DNA of 64,000 nucleotides from Candidatus Saccharicenans sp. GTDB lineage: Bacteria; Acidobacteriota; Aminicenantia; Aminicenantales; Saccharicenantaceae. How positions within the stretch are numbered: the first letter of the stretch is position 1; each line of letters begins with the position of its first letter. The DNA lies in the NCBI GenBank assembly GCA_024653215.1, contig JANLFU010000003.1, positions 124,001-188,000 of the forward strand. The letters are read 5' to 3'. The notes under the pieces were generated by a model. The model was not told the DNA's origin. It saw nothing but the letters and a program-made list of their open reading frames with translations, and made no database searches. Below are positions 53,125 through 62,399 of this stretch, one piece after another. The translations under genes and the position numbers were made by a program.

Positions 53125-54189
53125 ATGAGCCAACCGCGAATCCTGTTCATCGATGACGAAGAAATAGTCCTGCGGAGTTGCCGCCGGATTTTTGCCGGTT
53201 CGGGCTACGAAATAGAAACGGCCCTGTCCGGGGAAGAGGGGCTCAGCAAGGCTCTCAACCAGGATTTTGACCTGGTGGTCACCGACCTGAAGATGCCCGG
53301 CATCGGGGGTATGGAGGTCCTGACCCGGCTGAGGAAATCCAGGCCCGACACCACGGTAATTATCTTTACCGGTTATGCCAGCGTGGATACGGCCAGGGAA
53401 GCCCTGAAAAACGGAGCCTTTGATTATATCCCCAAGCCTTTCACCCCCGAAGAAATCAGGGAAGTCATTAAGAATGCCCTGGAAGCCAGGGCTGGTAAAC
53501 AGAGAACCATGCTGGACCTGATGGCCATAGTTTCCCACGAGCTCAAGAGCCCGGTCTCGGCCTTGCATACCACCGCTTCCACCCTCTACAAGGGATACTT
53601 CGGGCAGCTTTCTCCCGAGCAGATGAAAATTCTGGAGACCATCATCCGCAACTGCGAGTATCTGGAAGACATCATCCGCAGCTACCTGGACCTGTCGAAG
53701 ATGGAACTCGACCAGCTGGATTCGTTCAAGGAACAAATTTATTTTGTCAAGGATGTGGTGGAGGAGGTCCTGACCCTACCCGAAATCCAGGACAACACCA
53801 AGAAGATGACGGTCAGCAAGAATTTTCCCCAGGACGTAAAGATCAACGGCGACCCGCGGTTGCTAAGAATCCTGGTGCGAAACCTGGTCAGCAACGCCAT
53901 TAAGTACGGGACCGAAGGTACCGAGGTAAAGCTGGGGCTGGAAACCAAAGACGGCCAGATGGTTTTTTCTGTCCATAACCTGGGAGTGGGCATCAGGCCT
54001 GAAGACGGGCCGCGGCTCTTCCGCAAGTTTGAAAGGCTCAAGCAGCAGGGCACAGAAGGCGTCAAGGGTTCCGGCCTCGGGCTCTACATCTGCAAGAAAA
54101 TTGTGGACAGCCACGGGGGCAAAATCTGGTTTGAATCGGAGCCCGGCCGCTGGGTTACTTTTTATGTCAGCCTGCCCCTGGCTTCCTGA
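53125..54189 (+). CDS. Receiver-histidine kinase hybrid (REC-HisKA-HATPase)
   Basis: A 354-residue soluble protein with the receiver first (Asp54 in LVVTDLKMPG, Lys in YIPKPFTPEEI) and the kinase second: His138 in AIVSHELKSPVSALHT, ATPase motifs VRNLVSNAIKYG and GSGLGLYICKKIVDSHGG. This order suits a relay in which an upstream kinase phosphorylates the receiver and thereby controls the kinase. It follows the membrane kinase after 22 nt and ends the cluster. Confidence 0.9.
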   Translation: MSQPRILFIDDEEIVLRSCRRIFAGSGYEIETALSGEEGLSKALNQDFDLVVTDLKMPGIGGMEVLTRLRKSRPDTTVIIFTGYASVDTAREALKNGAFDYIPKPFTPEEIREVIKNALEARAGKQRTMLDLMAIVSHELKSPVSALHTTASTLYKGYFGQLSPEQMKILETIIRNCEYLEDIIRSYLDLSKMELDQLDSFKEQIYFVKDVVEEVLTLPEIQDNTKKMTVSKNFPQDVKINGDPRLLRILVRNLVSNAIKYGTEGTEVKLGLETKDGQMVFSVHNLGVGIRPEDGPRLFRKFERLKQQGTEGVKGSGLGLYICKKIVDSHGGKIWFESEPGRWVTFYVSLPLAS

Positions 54190-54476
54190 TATCGGGCGGC
54201 CAAATTTCCATTCCCTCTTGCCTGAAGGGGAGGGAGGTTCCCGGATTCTTTCTGAACGGATTGGCCATGGACGTTGCCGACTTCTGGCCATACCCGGCTT
54301 ATCAGCCTTAGCCTGAAACCTGAGTTAGAAAGTCGCTTTGGACCGGTTGCCCCCGATTGAGATGGGTGGCCGATTTATCCCCATTTGCCGTCCTGACCGG
54401 GTCGAATTTCCGGGCAGGCTCTCTTCTTGGCAACGAATCCCTGCGAAACCGGGTTTAAATCAGCGGGCAGGTTCAA
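54190..54476. other. Intergenic stretch without a gene
   Basis: About 290 nt between the signalling cluster and the tmRNA promoter. One weak hairpin (TCCCTC 54212-54217, GAGGGA 54230-54235) without a T-run could mark the end of the operon. No ORF or RNA is visible. Confidence 0.4.
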
Positions 54477-54506
54477 TTGACATTCCGCCCTTGTCTTACC
54501 TATAAT
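54477..54506 (+). promoter_or_regulatory. Strong promoter of ssrA
   Basis: TTGACA (54477-54482), 18 nt, TATAAT (54501-54506), both consensus. The mature tmRNA starts 10 nt further on. Confidence 0.85.
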
Positions 54507-54515
54507 CTAATTGTC

Positions 54516-54867
54516 GGGGGCGAAATGGACTCGACGGAGGTAGTGAAGCAGAAGCTGCAGGCCGAGGTCCCATCAACCTCGTTAAACAGGTGGGAAACAA
54601 TTAACTGCAGAACCTGTTGCAGTCGCTGCCTGATAGAAAGTGCAGCCGTCTCTTGAGGCCTTTCCTGCGGGCCTGAAGAGACGCCGACCAGCAGGATAGT
54701 CTGCCGGGCGTGCTCAGGGCCCGGCGGATGAAGTACCACTTGGGCTGGTTGAGCGACGCTCTTCCTCTTCGAGAAGCGCTCAACAAGATTTACTGAAGAG
54801 GATAAGCCTGTAGAGGCTGGCTGTGGAATGCCTTCGGACGCGGGTTCGATTCCCGCCGCCTCCACCA
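54516..54867 (+). ncRNA. ssrA: Transfer-messenger RNA (tmRNA)
   Basis: tmRNA rescues stalled ribosomes with SmpB and tags the nascent protein. The 5' end GGGGGCG (54516-54522) pairs with CGCCTCC (54857-54863), followed by ACCA. The conserved 5' GAAATGGACTCGACGG and a 3' T-arm (CGGGTTCGATTCCCG) are present. The tag frame ends in GCAGTCGCTGCC (54619-54630) and tandem stops TGA TAG (54631-54636). Reading from GCA at 54607 the tag is AEPVAVAA. Starting at the upstream GGG it would be GKQLTAEPVAVAA. The DNA after CCA is a T7 run that can end transcription. Confidence 0.95.
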
Positions 54868-54898
54868 TTTTTTTATACAGTGAAATGAAGAAGACAAG

Positions 54899-56116
54899 AT
54901 GCCCAGAACAGCCAGAGTCATACTAGTACTGTCGTTGTTGTTTGTGGCTTTTTCCAGCCTGGTTTTTTCCCCCGTCCTGGCCCAGAAAAAGAGCCAGCCT
55001 GTCCCGGTCATCAAAGTCGAGGTGGCTGACTTTACCGGGGGGACCCGGCTGAAGATCACCGCCGGCTCAAACCTGAATTACAGCCTGAGAAAATCCGGGA
55101 ATGTGCTGACCGTTTCCTTCCGGACCTCGAGCGGGCTACGCTATGACCGGACACCATTTTCCAGCCGGCTGGTCCAGTCCATTGACCTGGCCAAATCGCC
55201 CGAGGCTTTCCTGTTGCTGATCAAGACCTCAACTGCTGATTTCTCTTATACCCAGTCGGCCCGCTGGAATCCCTTTGAGCTGACAATTGAACTTAAAGGC
55301 GTGGAGGAGAAGAAAGCTCCGGCCGAGCCCAGGCCGGCGGCTCCAGAAAAGCCAGCCGCGACCCAGGTTCAGACTCAGCCGACACCTGTGGCCGAACAGG
55401 CCGGACCCCCGACCTCCGGCGGTAAGAAGCAGGTTAAAACCATCGTCATCGACCCGGGGCATGGTGGCAACGAGACCGGAGCCAAGGGAACATACGGGAC
55501 CCTGGAAAAGGATGTGACGCTGGCAGTTTCCAGGAAGCTGAAAGAGGCCATCGAGCGCGGGCTGAAATACCGCGTGGTCATGACCAGGGAAGCCGACCTC
55601 TCGGTTCCCCTGGAGAGACGGGCGGCCATCGCCAATAACAATAAAGCCGATTTGTTCATCAGCATCCACGTCAACGGCTCCCGGAGGGTGAAGGCCAACG
55701 GCTCGGAAACTTTTTTCCTCAGCCTGAATGCCAGCGATGAAGAATCGCGCCGGCTGGCCTACTTTGAAAACAACTCGGAAGAGCTGGAAAACCGGGTCCC
55801 GGAAAAGGACTTCGATGACCTGAAGCTCATCCTGTGGGACATGGCCCAGTCAGCTTACCTCAAGCAGAGCAGCCAGCTGGCCGAATTTGTGCAGCAGGAG
55901 CTCAACGAGCTGCTGAATACCAGGAACCGGGGGGTCAAGCAGGCTCCCTTCAAGGTCCTGACCGGGGCGGCCTGCCCGGCCATCCTGGTGGAAGTGGCCT
56001 TTATCACCAACCCGGAAGAAGAAAAACAGTTGCAGGCAGAAGATTTCCAGGCCCGGGTGGCTGAAGCCATCTACCGTGGCCTGAACCGTTTTCTTCAGCT
56101 TTACGAAAAACCATGA
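54899..56116 (+). CDS. N-acetylmuramoyl-L-alanine amidase with AMIN domain (AmiC-like)
   Basis: It cleaves the bond between MurNAc and the peptide stem, for example in daughter-cell separation. The 405 residues have a signal peptide (1-29), an AMIN domain (about 35-135) that targets the wall or septum, a Pro/Ala/Gln linker (140-175) and an Amidase_3 domain. That domain has zinc ligands in IDPGHGGNETGA (His188), a Glu near 203 and SIHVNGS. It should be periplasmic. The ATG at 54899 is the only suitable start; the ribosome site (GAAGA) is weak. It overlaps the GerMN gene by 4 nt. Confidence 0.93.
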   Translation: MPRTARVILVLSLLFVAFSSLVFSPVLAQKKSQPVPVIKVEVADFTGGTRLKITAGSNLNYSLRKSGNVLTVSFRTSSGLRYDRTPFSSRLVQSIDLAKSPEAFLLLIKTSTADFSYTQSARWNPFELTIELKGVEEKKAPAEPRPAAPEKPAATQVQTQPTPVAEQAGPPTSGGKKQVKTIVIDPGHGGNETGAKGTYGTLEKDVTLAVSRKLKEAIERGLKYRVVMTREADLSVPLERRAAIANNNKADLFISIHVNGSRRVKANGSETFFLSLNASDEESRRLAYFENNSEELENRVPEKDFDDLKLILWDMAQSAYLKQSSQLAEFVQQELNELLNTRNRGVKQAPFKVLTGAACPAILVEVAFITNPEEEKQLQAEDFQARVAEAIYRGLNRFLQLYEKP

Positions 56117-56694
56117 AACGCAAAAAGAAAAAACTCGCCACCCTTTTCATCCTGCTGGCTGTCCTGGCGATAGTGGTCCTGGTATTTTTCTTCGGTGGTC
56201 GCCGGGAAAAGATTAAGCACCAGACCGGACCGGCCGTTTCTGCTACCGGAAGCGGCCAGGTCCAGGGAGTGAAGACCAAGAGGGTCACCATCTTCTTTCT
56301 CTCAGAAAACGACAACCTTCTTCACCCGGAGGAGAGGGAAATCCAGCAAGGCACCCTGAATGAAGAAGCCCGGGCGGTGGTGGAAGAAATTATCAGGGGG
56401 TCCAGGTCGGGACTGCTGAACACGGTGCCTGAAACCACCCGGCTGAGGCAGGTTTTTGTTACCTCCGACGGAACCGCCTACGTTGACCTGAGCCGGCAGA
56501 TACTGGAAGCCAGTTACTATGGCTCATCCGGCGAGATGGCCGCGGTCTATTCCATCGTCAACTCGCTTACCTATAATTTCAAGGGCATCAAGAGAGTCAG
56601 CCTGCTGGTCGAGGGCAACGAGAGGGAAACCCTGGGTGGCCATATCGACCTGTCGCGCCCGTTCAGCCCGGACTATTCACTGGTTGCCAGGTAA
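56113..56694 (+). CDS. GerMN-domain membrane protein
   Basis: A 193-residue protein with a basic start and one transmembrane helix (LATLFILLAVLAIVVLVFFF). A linker and a GerMN domain (about 60-185) follow, with the conserved run LRQVFVTSDGTAYVDLS and AAVYSIVNSLTYNF. GerMN domains occur in spore germination protein GerM and in many non-sporing bacteria next to wall amidases, as here, so a role in cell-wall remodelling is likely. No other sporulation gene is seen. Confidence 0.85.
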   Translation: MKRKKKKLATLFILLAVLAIVVLVFFFGGRREKIKHQTGPAVSATGSGQVQGVKTKRVTIFFLSENDNLLHPEEREIQQGTLNEEARAVVEEIIRGSRSGLLNTVPETTRLRQVFVTSDGTAYVDLSRQILEASYYGSSGEMAAVYSIVNSLTYNFKGIKRVSLLVEGNERETLGGHIDLSRPFSPDYSLVAR

Positions 56695-56714
56695 TTGTCT
56701 TTCGCAAATTTCAA

Positions 56715-58046
56715 ATGAAGAATAAAAAATTACCCCGCGTGGTCATCCTCGGTTATCCCAACGCCGGGAAATCCACCCTTTTTAACAGGTTGCTCGGCCA
56801 GAAAAAGGCCCTGGTGCATTCCCTGCCTGGAATGACCCGGGACTTGATTACCGGGGTGGCCAGGATAGACCACCGCGAGTGCCTGCTGGTGGATACCGGC
56901 GGGTTTGCCGACGGCCGGGTGGACCCGATTTCTTCCAAGGTCAGGGCCAAGGCCCTGGAAGCGGCCCGGTCGGCCGACCTGTTGATTTTTCTCTTTGACA
57001 GCAAGCGGGCCCTGACCGCGGGCGAGGAAGAGCTTTTCCTGGAGATAAAGAAGTACGGCCGGCCCCTGCTGGCCGTGGTCAACAAGGTTGATACCCCGGA
57101 ATCGGAACCCGACCTGTCCGAGTATTACCGTCTGGGGATAAGAGATCCCATAACCATTTCAGCCGAGCACAAGCTCAACCTGGAATACCTGAAGGAAAAA
57201 ATAGTAGAACTATTACCGGCCAGACCCGGGGAAGAACCAGAACCGGAACCAACCCCGAAGTCCCTGAAAATTGCCATCGTCGGCCGGATCAACGTCGGCA
57301 AGTCGTCGCTGGTCAACCGCCTCTGTGGAGAGGAAAGGCTCCTGGTCTCGGAAATTCCGGGCACCACCAGGGACAGTGTCGATACCCTCATCACCAGGAA
57401 CAAGAAGGTCTATTGCCTGGTCGATACCGCGGGCATCAGGAAGTTCAGCGGGACCAGAGACTCCAGGGAAAAGGCCGGGATCATCAGGGCCCAGAGAAAT
57501 ATCGAGGAGGCCGATGTTATCTGCCTGGTGCTCGATATCCAGGAATTTCCCACCCGCCAGGATGCCCACATCGCCAGCCTGGCCCATAAGTCCGGCAAGC
57601 CGCTGCTGATTGCCCTGAATAAATGGGACCTGGCGGAAAAGCAGCGGGTTAACCCGAGGGAAGTCCAGGAGCACGTTTTCAGCCGCCTTAATTTCGTGGA
57701 TTACGCACCGCTGGTTTTTGTCTCGGCCCTGACCGGCCAGCGGGTGACCAAAATTCTGGACCTGGCCGAGGAAGTCTACGAGTCGGCCTCAAGGAAGCTG
57801 GAGACTTCGCTCCTTAACAGGTTCTGGGAACGATTTTCCCGTGAATATCCGCCCAAGACCCGGGATGGCTCGACCCTCAAGGTGAAGTACATCGTGCAGA
57901 AAGGGGTCAGGCCGCCCGCCTTTGTGCTTTTCGGACACAGCCGGGCCCCGCTGCTTCCGGCCTACGAGAAATTCCTGGCCGACACTTTCCGGAGGCAGTT
58001 TGGTTTCGTGGGCACCCCGCTCCGGTTTTATCTGAGAAAAAGCTGA
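56715..58046 (+). CDS. der: Ribosome-assembly GTPase Der (EngA)
   Basis: Der is an essential GTPase with two G domains in tandem, needed for 50S maturation. The 443 residues show P-loop 1 GYPNAGKST (11-19) and P-loop 2 GRINVGKSS (about 190-198), with switch DTGGF and DTAGI, NKVD and NKWD motifs, and the C-terminal KH-like domain (about 355-443). There is no ribosome binding site in front of the ATG at 56715; it follows the GerMN gene by 20 nt. Confidence 0.95.
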   Translation: MKNKKLPRVVILGYPNAGKSTLFNRLLGQKKALVHSLPGMTRDLITGVARIDHRECLLVDTGGFADGRVDPISSKVRAKALEAARSADLLIFLFDSKRALTAGEEELFLEIKKYGRPLLAVVNKVDTPESEPDLSEYYRLGIRDPITISAEHKLNLEYLKEKIVELLPARPGEEPEPEPTPKSLKIAIVGRINVGKSSLVNRLCGEERLLVSEIPGTTRDSVDTLITRNKKVYCLVDTAGIRKFSGTRDSREKAGIIRAQRNIEEADVICLVLDIQEFPTRQDAHIASLAHKSGKPLLIALNKWDLAEKQRVNPREVQEHVFSRLNFVDYAPLVFVSALTGQRVTKILDLAEEVYESASRKLETSLLNRFWERFSREYPPKTRDGSTLKVKYIVQKGVRPPAFVLFGHSRAPLLPAYEKFLADTFRRQFGFVGTPLRFYLRKS

Positions 58047-58168
58047 GCCACAGATGATAAGCTGGTGTGCCGTTCCTTTTACTGCCCGGTGGCGCGGCGA
58101 CTTTCCGGGTTATCTGAAATCCAATCCGGAAAGGAGGCTGGGCCAGGCCTCAAATGTTCCATTTTTTC

Positions 58169-58197
58169 TTGACTTTATGGCCTTAATCTTATATAAA
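58169..58197 (+). promoter_or_regulatory. Predicted promoter of the TPR lipoprotein gene
   Basis: TTGACT (58169-58174), 17 nt, TATAAA (58192-58197), about 37 nt before the start codon. Confidence 0.7.
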
Positions 58198-58240
58198 ATA
58201 TTTCTAATTGTCTGAAGACCAGATGTTTAAGGAGGTCATG

Positions 58241-59251
58241 ATGACTCGTCAGAGGATAAACGGCTTGGCAGTTATCCTTTTAGCCTTGGCTGTTCTTGTG
58301 ACCGCTACCAGTTGCGAGAAGCTTAAGGTTAACAATTTACAGGCAAATTATCATTTTAAGAGAGCCAACAACCTGTTCAGAGAAGGCAAATACCGGAACG
58401 CGGTGGCCGAGTATGAACTGGCCCTGAAATACCGGCCTGACCTGGTTCAGGCTTACCGGTACATCGGCGAAAGCTACAAGCAGCTTTACAAGCCCGGTGT
58501 TGAGTCCGCCCTGAACAAGGAGCTGGAAAAGAAAGCCCTGGAGGCCCTGAACAAGGCCCTGGAAATCGAGCCCAACAACAAGGACATCATCTACTCCCTG
58601 GGTGACATGTACGACAAGCTGAGAAGGTTTCCCGAGGCCGAAAAGCTCTACCTGAGAATCCTGGAACTCGACCCGCAGAACATGGACAACTTCTACGTGG
58701 TGGCCGAGTTCTACAGCCGCTATGCCGGCGAAATCCCGGATGCGGCCAAGAAAGCTGAAACCATGTACCTGCGCCGCATCGAGGCCGACCCGGAAAACCC
58801 GATGGGCTATGCCTATGCGGCCAATTACTATGAGCACCTGCCGGTTTCCGAGCAGAACCTGGAAGGGGCCATTGAAAATTTTGACAAGGCCAACATGTTC
58901 TGGGAGAAGAGAATCGCCCTCGACCCGGAAAATCCCCAGGCCTGGCTGGCCAAGGGGGTTAACCGCTGGAGCCGGGCTTACCGTTTCCAGGTTGTGCCCG
59001 AGGCCGAAAGACTGGCCATCGCCCGCGATGCTCTCCAGGCCATTGAAAAGGCCAGGGACCTTGACCCGAACTATCCCGAGCCCTACAGCTGGCTGAGCGT
59101 TCTCTACCAGTCAGTCCTGGCCAAGCTGGAACCCGACAAGGCCGCCAGGTATACCGCTGAAGGCCAGAAGAATATCGAGAAGTTCCAGGAACTGAGAAAG
59201 AGAGCGGCCGAGAAAAAGAAACTTGAGGAAGAACTCAAGGGAGTTAAGTAA
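58241..59251 (+). CDS. TPR-repeat lipoprotein
   Basis: A 336-residue protein with a lipoprotein signal (VTATSC, Cys25 lipidated), followed by TPR-type repeats across about residues 40-310, such as ANNLFREGKYRNAVAEYELA and LNKALEIEPNNKDIIYSLGD. The C-terminal 35 residues are Lys/Glu-rich. It is likely anchored at the inner leaflet of the outer membrane and binds partner proteins. I chose the ATG at 58241, 5 nt after AAGGAGG, over 58208 and 58238. A strong terminator follows. The specific function is unknown. Confidence 0.82.
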   Translation: MTRQRINGLAVILLALAVLVTATSCEKLKVNNLQANYHFKRANNLFREGKYRNAVAEYELALKYRPDLVQAYRYIGESYKQLYKPGVESALNKELEKKALEALNKALEIEPNNKDIIYSLGDMYDKLRRFPEAEKLYLRILELDPQNMDNFYVVAEFYSRYAGEIPDAAKKAETMYLRRIEADPENPMGYAYAANYYEHLPVSEQNLEGAIENFDKANMFWEKRIALDPENPQAWLAKGVNRWSRAYRFQVVPEAERLAIARDALQAIEKARDLDPNYPEPYSWLSVLYQSVLAKLEPDKAARYTAEGQKNIEKFQELRKRAAEKKKLEEELKGVK

Positions 59252-59266
59252 TAGCCGAAATTTCGG

Positions 59267-59306
59267 GGGGGCAGGCAGGCGTGACCTTCTGCCCCCTTTT
59301 TATTTT
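59267..59306 (+). terminator. Intrinsic terminator of the TPR lipoprotein gene
   Basis: GGGGGCAG (59267-59274) and CTGCCCCC (59289-59296) form an 8 bp stem with a 14 nt loop, followed by TTTTTATTTT. Confidence 0.85.
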
Positions 59307-59312
59307 GCTTAG

Positions 59313-59984
59313 ATGTTCATCCCGCTGAAGGACGAGAATCCCACCTTAAGATTTCCCGTCATAACCGTCATCCTGATTGCGGTCAACTGCCTGGTCTTCC
59401 TGTACCAGGTGTTTTCGCCAAACGGTCTTGAATACCATGTCCTGAAGTTCGGCATCATACCCTATGAAATCACCCACTGGGAGGCCGCGGCGGCCGTACC
59501 CAGGGTTTTCTGGCCGTTGAGCCTGATCACCGGCATGTTCCTCCACGGCAGCCTGCTGCACCTCCTGGGAAACATGCTCTACCTGTGGATATTCGGCAAC
59601 AACGTCGAGGATTTCCTGGGGCCGGTAAAATTTGTGCTGTTTTACCTGGCCTGCGGGGTGACCGCTTCCCTTCTCCAGGTGGCCGTTTATCCCAACTCCC
59701 GGGTCCCGATGATCGGGGCCAGCGGGGCCATTGCCGGGCTGCTGGGAGCCTACCTGGTGCTTTTTCCCTCGGCCCGGGTCAAAACCCTGGTTTTCCTGAT
59801 TTTTTACATCACCATCATTTACGTGCCGGCCTGGGTGCTGCTTGGCCTGTGGTTTTTTCTCCAGGTTTCCAACATCGGACTGGGGGGAGGGGTGGCCTGG
59901 TTTGCCCATATCGGTGGTTTCCTGGCCGGCCTGTCCATGGTCCTTCCGGCCGCGCGCCGGCGCCGGAAATTGCACTATGTTTAA
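59313..59984 (+). CDS. Rhomboid family intramembrane serine protease
   Basis: Rhomboids cut transmembrane proteins within the membrane. The 223 residues contain about six or seven hydrophobic helices. The catalytic Ser137 is in IGASGAIAGLLGAY and His199 in WFAHIGGFLAGL. The conserved HGSLLHLLGNMLYLWIFG segment lies in between helices 1 and 2. The C-terminus is basic (ARRRRKLHYV). No ribosome binding site is visible; the ATG lies only 7 nt after the T-run of the terminator, where a TATTTT could act as -10. Confidence 0.9.
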   Translation: MFIPLKDENPTLRFPVITVILIAVNCLVFLYQVFSPNGLEYHVLKFGIIPYEITHWEAAAAVPRVFWPLSLITGMFLHGSLLHLLGNMLYLWIFGNNVEDFLGPVKFVLFYLACGVTASLLQVAVYPNSRVPMIGASGAIAGLLGAYLVLFPSARVKTLVFLIFYITIIYVPAWVLLGLWFFLQVSNIGLGGGVAWFAHIGGFLAGLSMVLPAARRRRKLHYV

Positions 59985-60036
59985 TAGGAGCTTGAATTTA
60001 CGGGGCAAAAAGGCTACAATTAATAGCCTCGATTGG

Positions 60037-60065
60037 TTGACAATTTGAGCGTTATTTAGTATCTT
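60037..60065 (+). promoter_or_regulatory. Predicted promoter of rplM-rpsI (and downstream translation genes)
   Basis: TTGACA (60037-60042), 17 nt, TATCTT (60060-60065), with a leader of about 39 nt before rplM. No clear repressor-binding fold is seen in the leader. Confidence 0.6.
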
Positions 60066-60110
60066 TATTCATCAAATTAGCCATATTTTTTCATAAGGCA
60101 AGGTTGGAAA

Positions 60111-60539
60111 ATGAAGACTTATCATCCAAAAAAAGACGAAGTTCAACAGAAGTGGTGGCTGATAAACGCCGACGGTCAGATTCTGGGTCGCCTGGCGACC
60201 GAGATTGCCGTCCTGTTGAGAGGTAAGAATAAACCGCAATTTGCCCCCAGCGCCGATGTCGGCGATTTCGTGGTGGTGGTTAACGCCGAGAAGATCGCCG
60301 TGACCGGCAATAAGCTGGAAGACAAGATGTACTATCATCATTCCCAGTATCCTGGCGGCATCAAGGAGAAAAAGCTCAAAGAGATGCTCGAGACCAAGCC
60401 GGAAGAGGTCATCCGGAAGGCGGTCTGGGGCATGATACCAAAGAATAAACTGGGCCGGGCCATCATCAAGAAGCTAAAAGTCTATCGTGGCCCCGAGCAT
60501 CCCCACCAGGCCCAGAATCCTGAGGAATACAAGTTTTAG
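60111..60539 (+). CDS. rplM: 50S ribosomal protein L13
   Basis: L13 is an early assembly protein of the large subunit. The 142 residues match the family: [25 protein letters not shown] near the start (seen as [19 protein letters not shown]), [20 protein letters not shown] and a C-terminal [12 protein letters not shown]. The operon continues with rpsI 8 nt downstream. Confidence 0.96.
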   Translation: MKTYHPKKDEVQQKWWLINADGQILGRLATEIAVLLRGKNKPQFAPSADVGDFVVVVNAEKIAVTGNKLEDKMYYHHSQYPGGIKEKKLKEMLETKPEEVIRKAVWGMIPKNKLGRAIIKKLKVYRGPEHPHQAQNPEEYKF

Positions 60540-60547
60540 GAGGCACC

Positions 60548-60952
60548 TTGAGTCTGATTCAGTATTATGGAACAGGCAAAAGAAAAAACGCCATTGCCCG
60601 GGTCTTCCTGAGGTCGGGCAAGGGTGATATCACTCTGGTGGTCAATAAAAAACTCCGCCCCTTCGAGGAGTATTTCAAGCTGGATTCCCTGCGCTACACC
60701 ATCCGCCAGCCTTTGATGGTCACCGAGACCGAAAACAAGTTCGACGTTTTCATGAGAGTGGAAGGCGGCGGGCTCCGCGGGCAGGCCGAGGCCGTACGGC
60801 TGGGCATCGCCAGGGCCCTGGTCGAATTCAACCGGGAATTAAGGCCGGTTCTCCGCAACGCCAGCCTGCTGACCAGAGATTCCAGGATCAAGGAACGGAA
60901 AAAGTACGGCCTGCTGGCTGCCAGAAAGGCACCGCAGTACCATAAGAGATAA
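60548..60952 (+). CDS. rpsI: 30S ribosomal protein S9
   Basis: S9 has a C-terminal tail that reaches the P-site tRNA. The 134 residues begin [19 protein letters not shown] and end with RKAPQYHKR, the conserved basic tail. Translation starts at TTG (60548), 4 nt after AGGAGG; there is no ATG alternative. It follows rplM after 8 nt. Confidence 0.95.
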   Translation: MSLIQYYGTGKRKNAIARVFLRSGKGDITLVVNKKLRPFEEYFKLDSLRYTIRQPLMVTETENKFDVFMRVEGGGLRGQAEAVRLGIARALVEFNRELRPVLRNASLLTRDSRIKERKKYGLLAARKAPQYHKR

Positions 60953-60976
60953 AGTACGGGAAAGGGAGGAAGTCCT

Positions 60977-61762
60977 TTGGTTTCAGTAACAATGAAAGAA
61001 CTCTTGGAAGCTGGCGTTCACTTCGGTCATCAAACCAGACGCTGGAACCCGAAGATGAAAGAATACATCTTCGGTCAGAGAAACGGAATTTACATCATCG
61101 ACCTGCAGAAGACGATAAAAAGCTTTAAGGAAGCCCTGCAGTTTGTCAAAAGCGTGGCCGAAAGCGGCCGGCAGATTCTGTTTGTTGGCACCAAAAAGCA
61201 GGCCCAGGATATCATCCGGGATTACGCCCTGAAGTGCGAATCGAGCTACGTCAACCAGCGCTGGCTGGGCGGCCTGCTGACCAACTTCAAGGTCATCCGC
61301 AACAGCGTGGAAAAGCTGGTGGAGATGGAGGAGATGCGCGAGGACGGTCGCTGGGAGCTCCTGTCCAAGAAAGAGCAGTCCCGCAAGGAAAAAGTCTTCC
61401 GCAAGCTCCAGAAGAACCTGGGCGGGTTGAAAACCCTGACCGAACTGCCCGGGGCCGTTTTCATCATAGATTCTTCCAAGGAAGAAATCGCCATCGCCGA
61501 GGCCAGGAAGATGAAGATCCCCATAGTGGCCGTGGTCGATACCAACGGCGACCCGGAGGACATCGATTATCCCATCCCCGGCAACGACGACGCGGTCAGG
61601 GCCATCGAACTTTTTGCCTCCAAGGTGGCCGAGGCCATCATCGAAGGCAAGAAAGCCAGGCTGGCCCAGGGGATGATGGAGGAAAAGAAAGAAGAAGCCG
61701 CCGCCGAAACCCAGCCCGTCGAAGCTGAAGCCAGAACCGAGCCGGGCGGCGAAAACGAATAA
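60977..61762 (+). CDS. rpsB: 30S ribosomal protein S2
   Basis: S2 binds the 30S subunit late with S1. The 261 residues start with [18 protein letters not shown] and contain [13 protein letters not shown] and [12 protein letters not shown]. The end is an acidic Glu/Ala-rich tail (about 230-261). I keep the TTG start at 60977, which lies 7 nt from GGAGG and aligns with the family N-terminus; the ATG at 60992 would be five codons shorter. Confidence 0.95.
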   Translation: MVSVTMKELLEAGVHFGHQTRRWNPKMKEYIFGQRNGIYIIDLQKTIKSFKEALQFVKSVAESGRQILFVGTKKQAQDIIRDYALKCESSYVNQRWLGGLLTNFKVIRNSVEKLVEMEEMREDGRWELLSKKEQSRKEKVFRKLQKNLGGLKTLTELPGAVFIIDSSKEEIAIAEARKMKIPIVAVVDTNGDPEDIDYPIPGNDDAVRAIELFASKVAEAIIEGKKARLAQGMMEEKKEEAAAETQPVEAEARTEPGGENE

Positions 61763-61784
61763 CCGACTGCTAAAGGAGATAGAC

Positions 61785-62384
<600 letters not shown>

Positions 62385-62399
62385 GAAGCGATAAAAAGA

